This document shows, piece by piece, positions 5,755 to 6,174 of a DNA stretch of 6,174 nucleotides (position 1 is the first letter of the stretch; each line of letters starts with the position of its first letter). Origin of the DNA: Synechococcales cyanobacterium PMM_0073 (GTDB lineage Bacteria > Cyanobacteriota > Cyanobacteriia > Elainellales > Elainellaceae); contig CASBQH010000385.1 in assembly GCA_949127695.1 (NCBI GenBank), positions 1-6,174 of the forward strand, given 5' to 3'. A program made the translations under genes and the position numbers. A model generated the notes under the pieces. The model ran no database searches, was not told the DNA's origin, and worked only from the letters and a program-made list of their open reading frames with translations.

Positions 5755-6174
5755 TCAGAGCAGCCGCAGCTGGGCGGTCTCAGGTTCGGCCTCAGCTATG
5801 AGCTGAGCTGAGCTAGCTTTGGCCTGCCTGGACAACTGCTCTGGCTCAGCTGGCTCGTTTGCCAACAGCGCCGTAGCTGCCGCCATCAGCTCACTGGCCA
5901 GGTCATTTAAATGAGGCTGGTGATTGAGATAGGTTTGCAGGGCTGTGATCGGGTCGGCGCTGGTTCCAGTCCCCATCTCGGGCAGGCGCGGGCGCGCTAG
6001 CTGGCTGATCAGCTCCACCTGGATACTGTAGGTATGCGCCTGGGCGAGAGCTTGATGCAGCGCATTGCTGTCAATCTGATCCAGCTGCTCAGAGCGCGCC
6101 TGATAGATTAAGCGCACGACGGCTTGCTCAATCTGCGCTGCGCCAATCAGCTTCAGCAGCTCAGCCTGCGGATC
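5755..6174 (-). CDS. sbcD: C-terminal part of a probable SbcD-type exonuclease subunit, cut by window edge
   Basis: SbcD is the Mre11-like metallophosphoesterase subunit of the SbcCD nuclease, which opens DNA hairpins and trims double-strand ends. Only the last 139 codons are visible and the frame is open through the right edge. A GTG at 6117 is therefore internal, not a start. The visible part runs VVRLIYQARSEQLDQID, then SIQVELISQLARPRLPEMG and DPITALQTYLNHQPHLNDLA, and ends in an Ala/Glu-rich tail. I recognise this pattern, especially QLARPRLPE followed by DPITALQTYL, from the C-terminal region of cyanobacterial SbcD proteins. The phosphoesterase motifs would lie upstream, outside the window, so the assignment rests on recall of the tail region alone. 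Alternatives cannot be excluded. No strong terminator follows the stop. Confidence 0.65.
   Translation of the reverse strand, partial: DPQAELLKLIGAAQIEQAVVRLIYQARSEQLDQIDSNALHQALAQAHTYSIQVELISQLARPRLPEMGTGTSADPITALQTYLNHQPHLNDLASELMAAATALLANEPAEPEQLSRQAKASSAQLIAEAEPETAQLRLL

Noticed and set aside
5800..5816. AGCTG-type short repeats near the 3' end of the sbcD-like gene
   Set aside because: They are explained by Ala/Ser/Gln/Leu codons in a low-complexity protein tail.
1..6174. Search for the cyanobacterial HIP1 octamer GCGATCGC
   Set aside because: I found no exact copy by eye. Many cyanobacteria carry about one or more per kb, but others lack enrichment, so absence in 6 kb is not informative by itself.

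Overview
The window looks like part of a cyanobacterial chromosome of moderate G+C. The strongest evidence is a clear Psb27 photosystem II assembly lipoprotein and a MenD of the cyanobacterial (phylloquinone) type. The style of the RlpA and SbcD-like proteins also fits a Leptolyngbya-like or similar filamentous lineage, but that placement is inference only. All the genes look like intact chromosomal housekeeping genes. I see no insertion sequence, phage gene, CRISPR array, tRNA or rRNA.

Layout, left to right. On the + strand are msrB (cut by the left edge), msrA and psb27. On the - strand, read right to left, are the 3' end of an sbcD-like nuclease gene (cut by the right edge), about 700 bp of non-coding DNA, rlpA and menD. 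The two blocks converge at about 1762-1785. There the intrinsic terminator of psb27 lies inside the last codons of menD. A second strong terminator, on the - strand, separates rlpA from menD, so menD probably has its own promoter in the 90 bp or so upstream of its start.

Function. MsrA and MsrB repair the two stereoisomers of methionine sulfoxide. MsrA carries an export signal, and both enzymes lack the usual resolving cysteine (the 1-Cys type). Psb27 is a lipid-anchored lumenal factor for assembly and repair of photosystem II. MenD makes the first committed intermediate of the naphthoquinone ring, which in cyanobacteria becomes the phylloquinone of photosystem I. RlpA is a secreted double-psi beta-barrel protein acting on peptidoglycan. 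The left half therefore has an oxidative-repair and photosystem-maintenance flavour, although common regulation cannot be shown from sequence.

I found no convincing new multi-gene system. The points most worth a second look are the paired 1-Cys Msr enzymes, two short tandem repeats just upstream of msrA and menD, the terminator encoded inside menD, the split conserved module in the middle of RlpA, and the dyad-rich 700 bp spacer.
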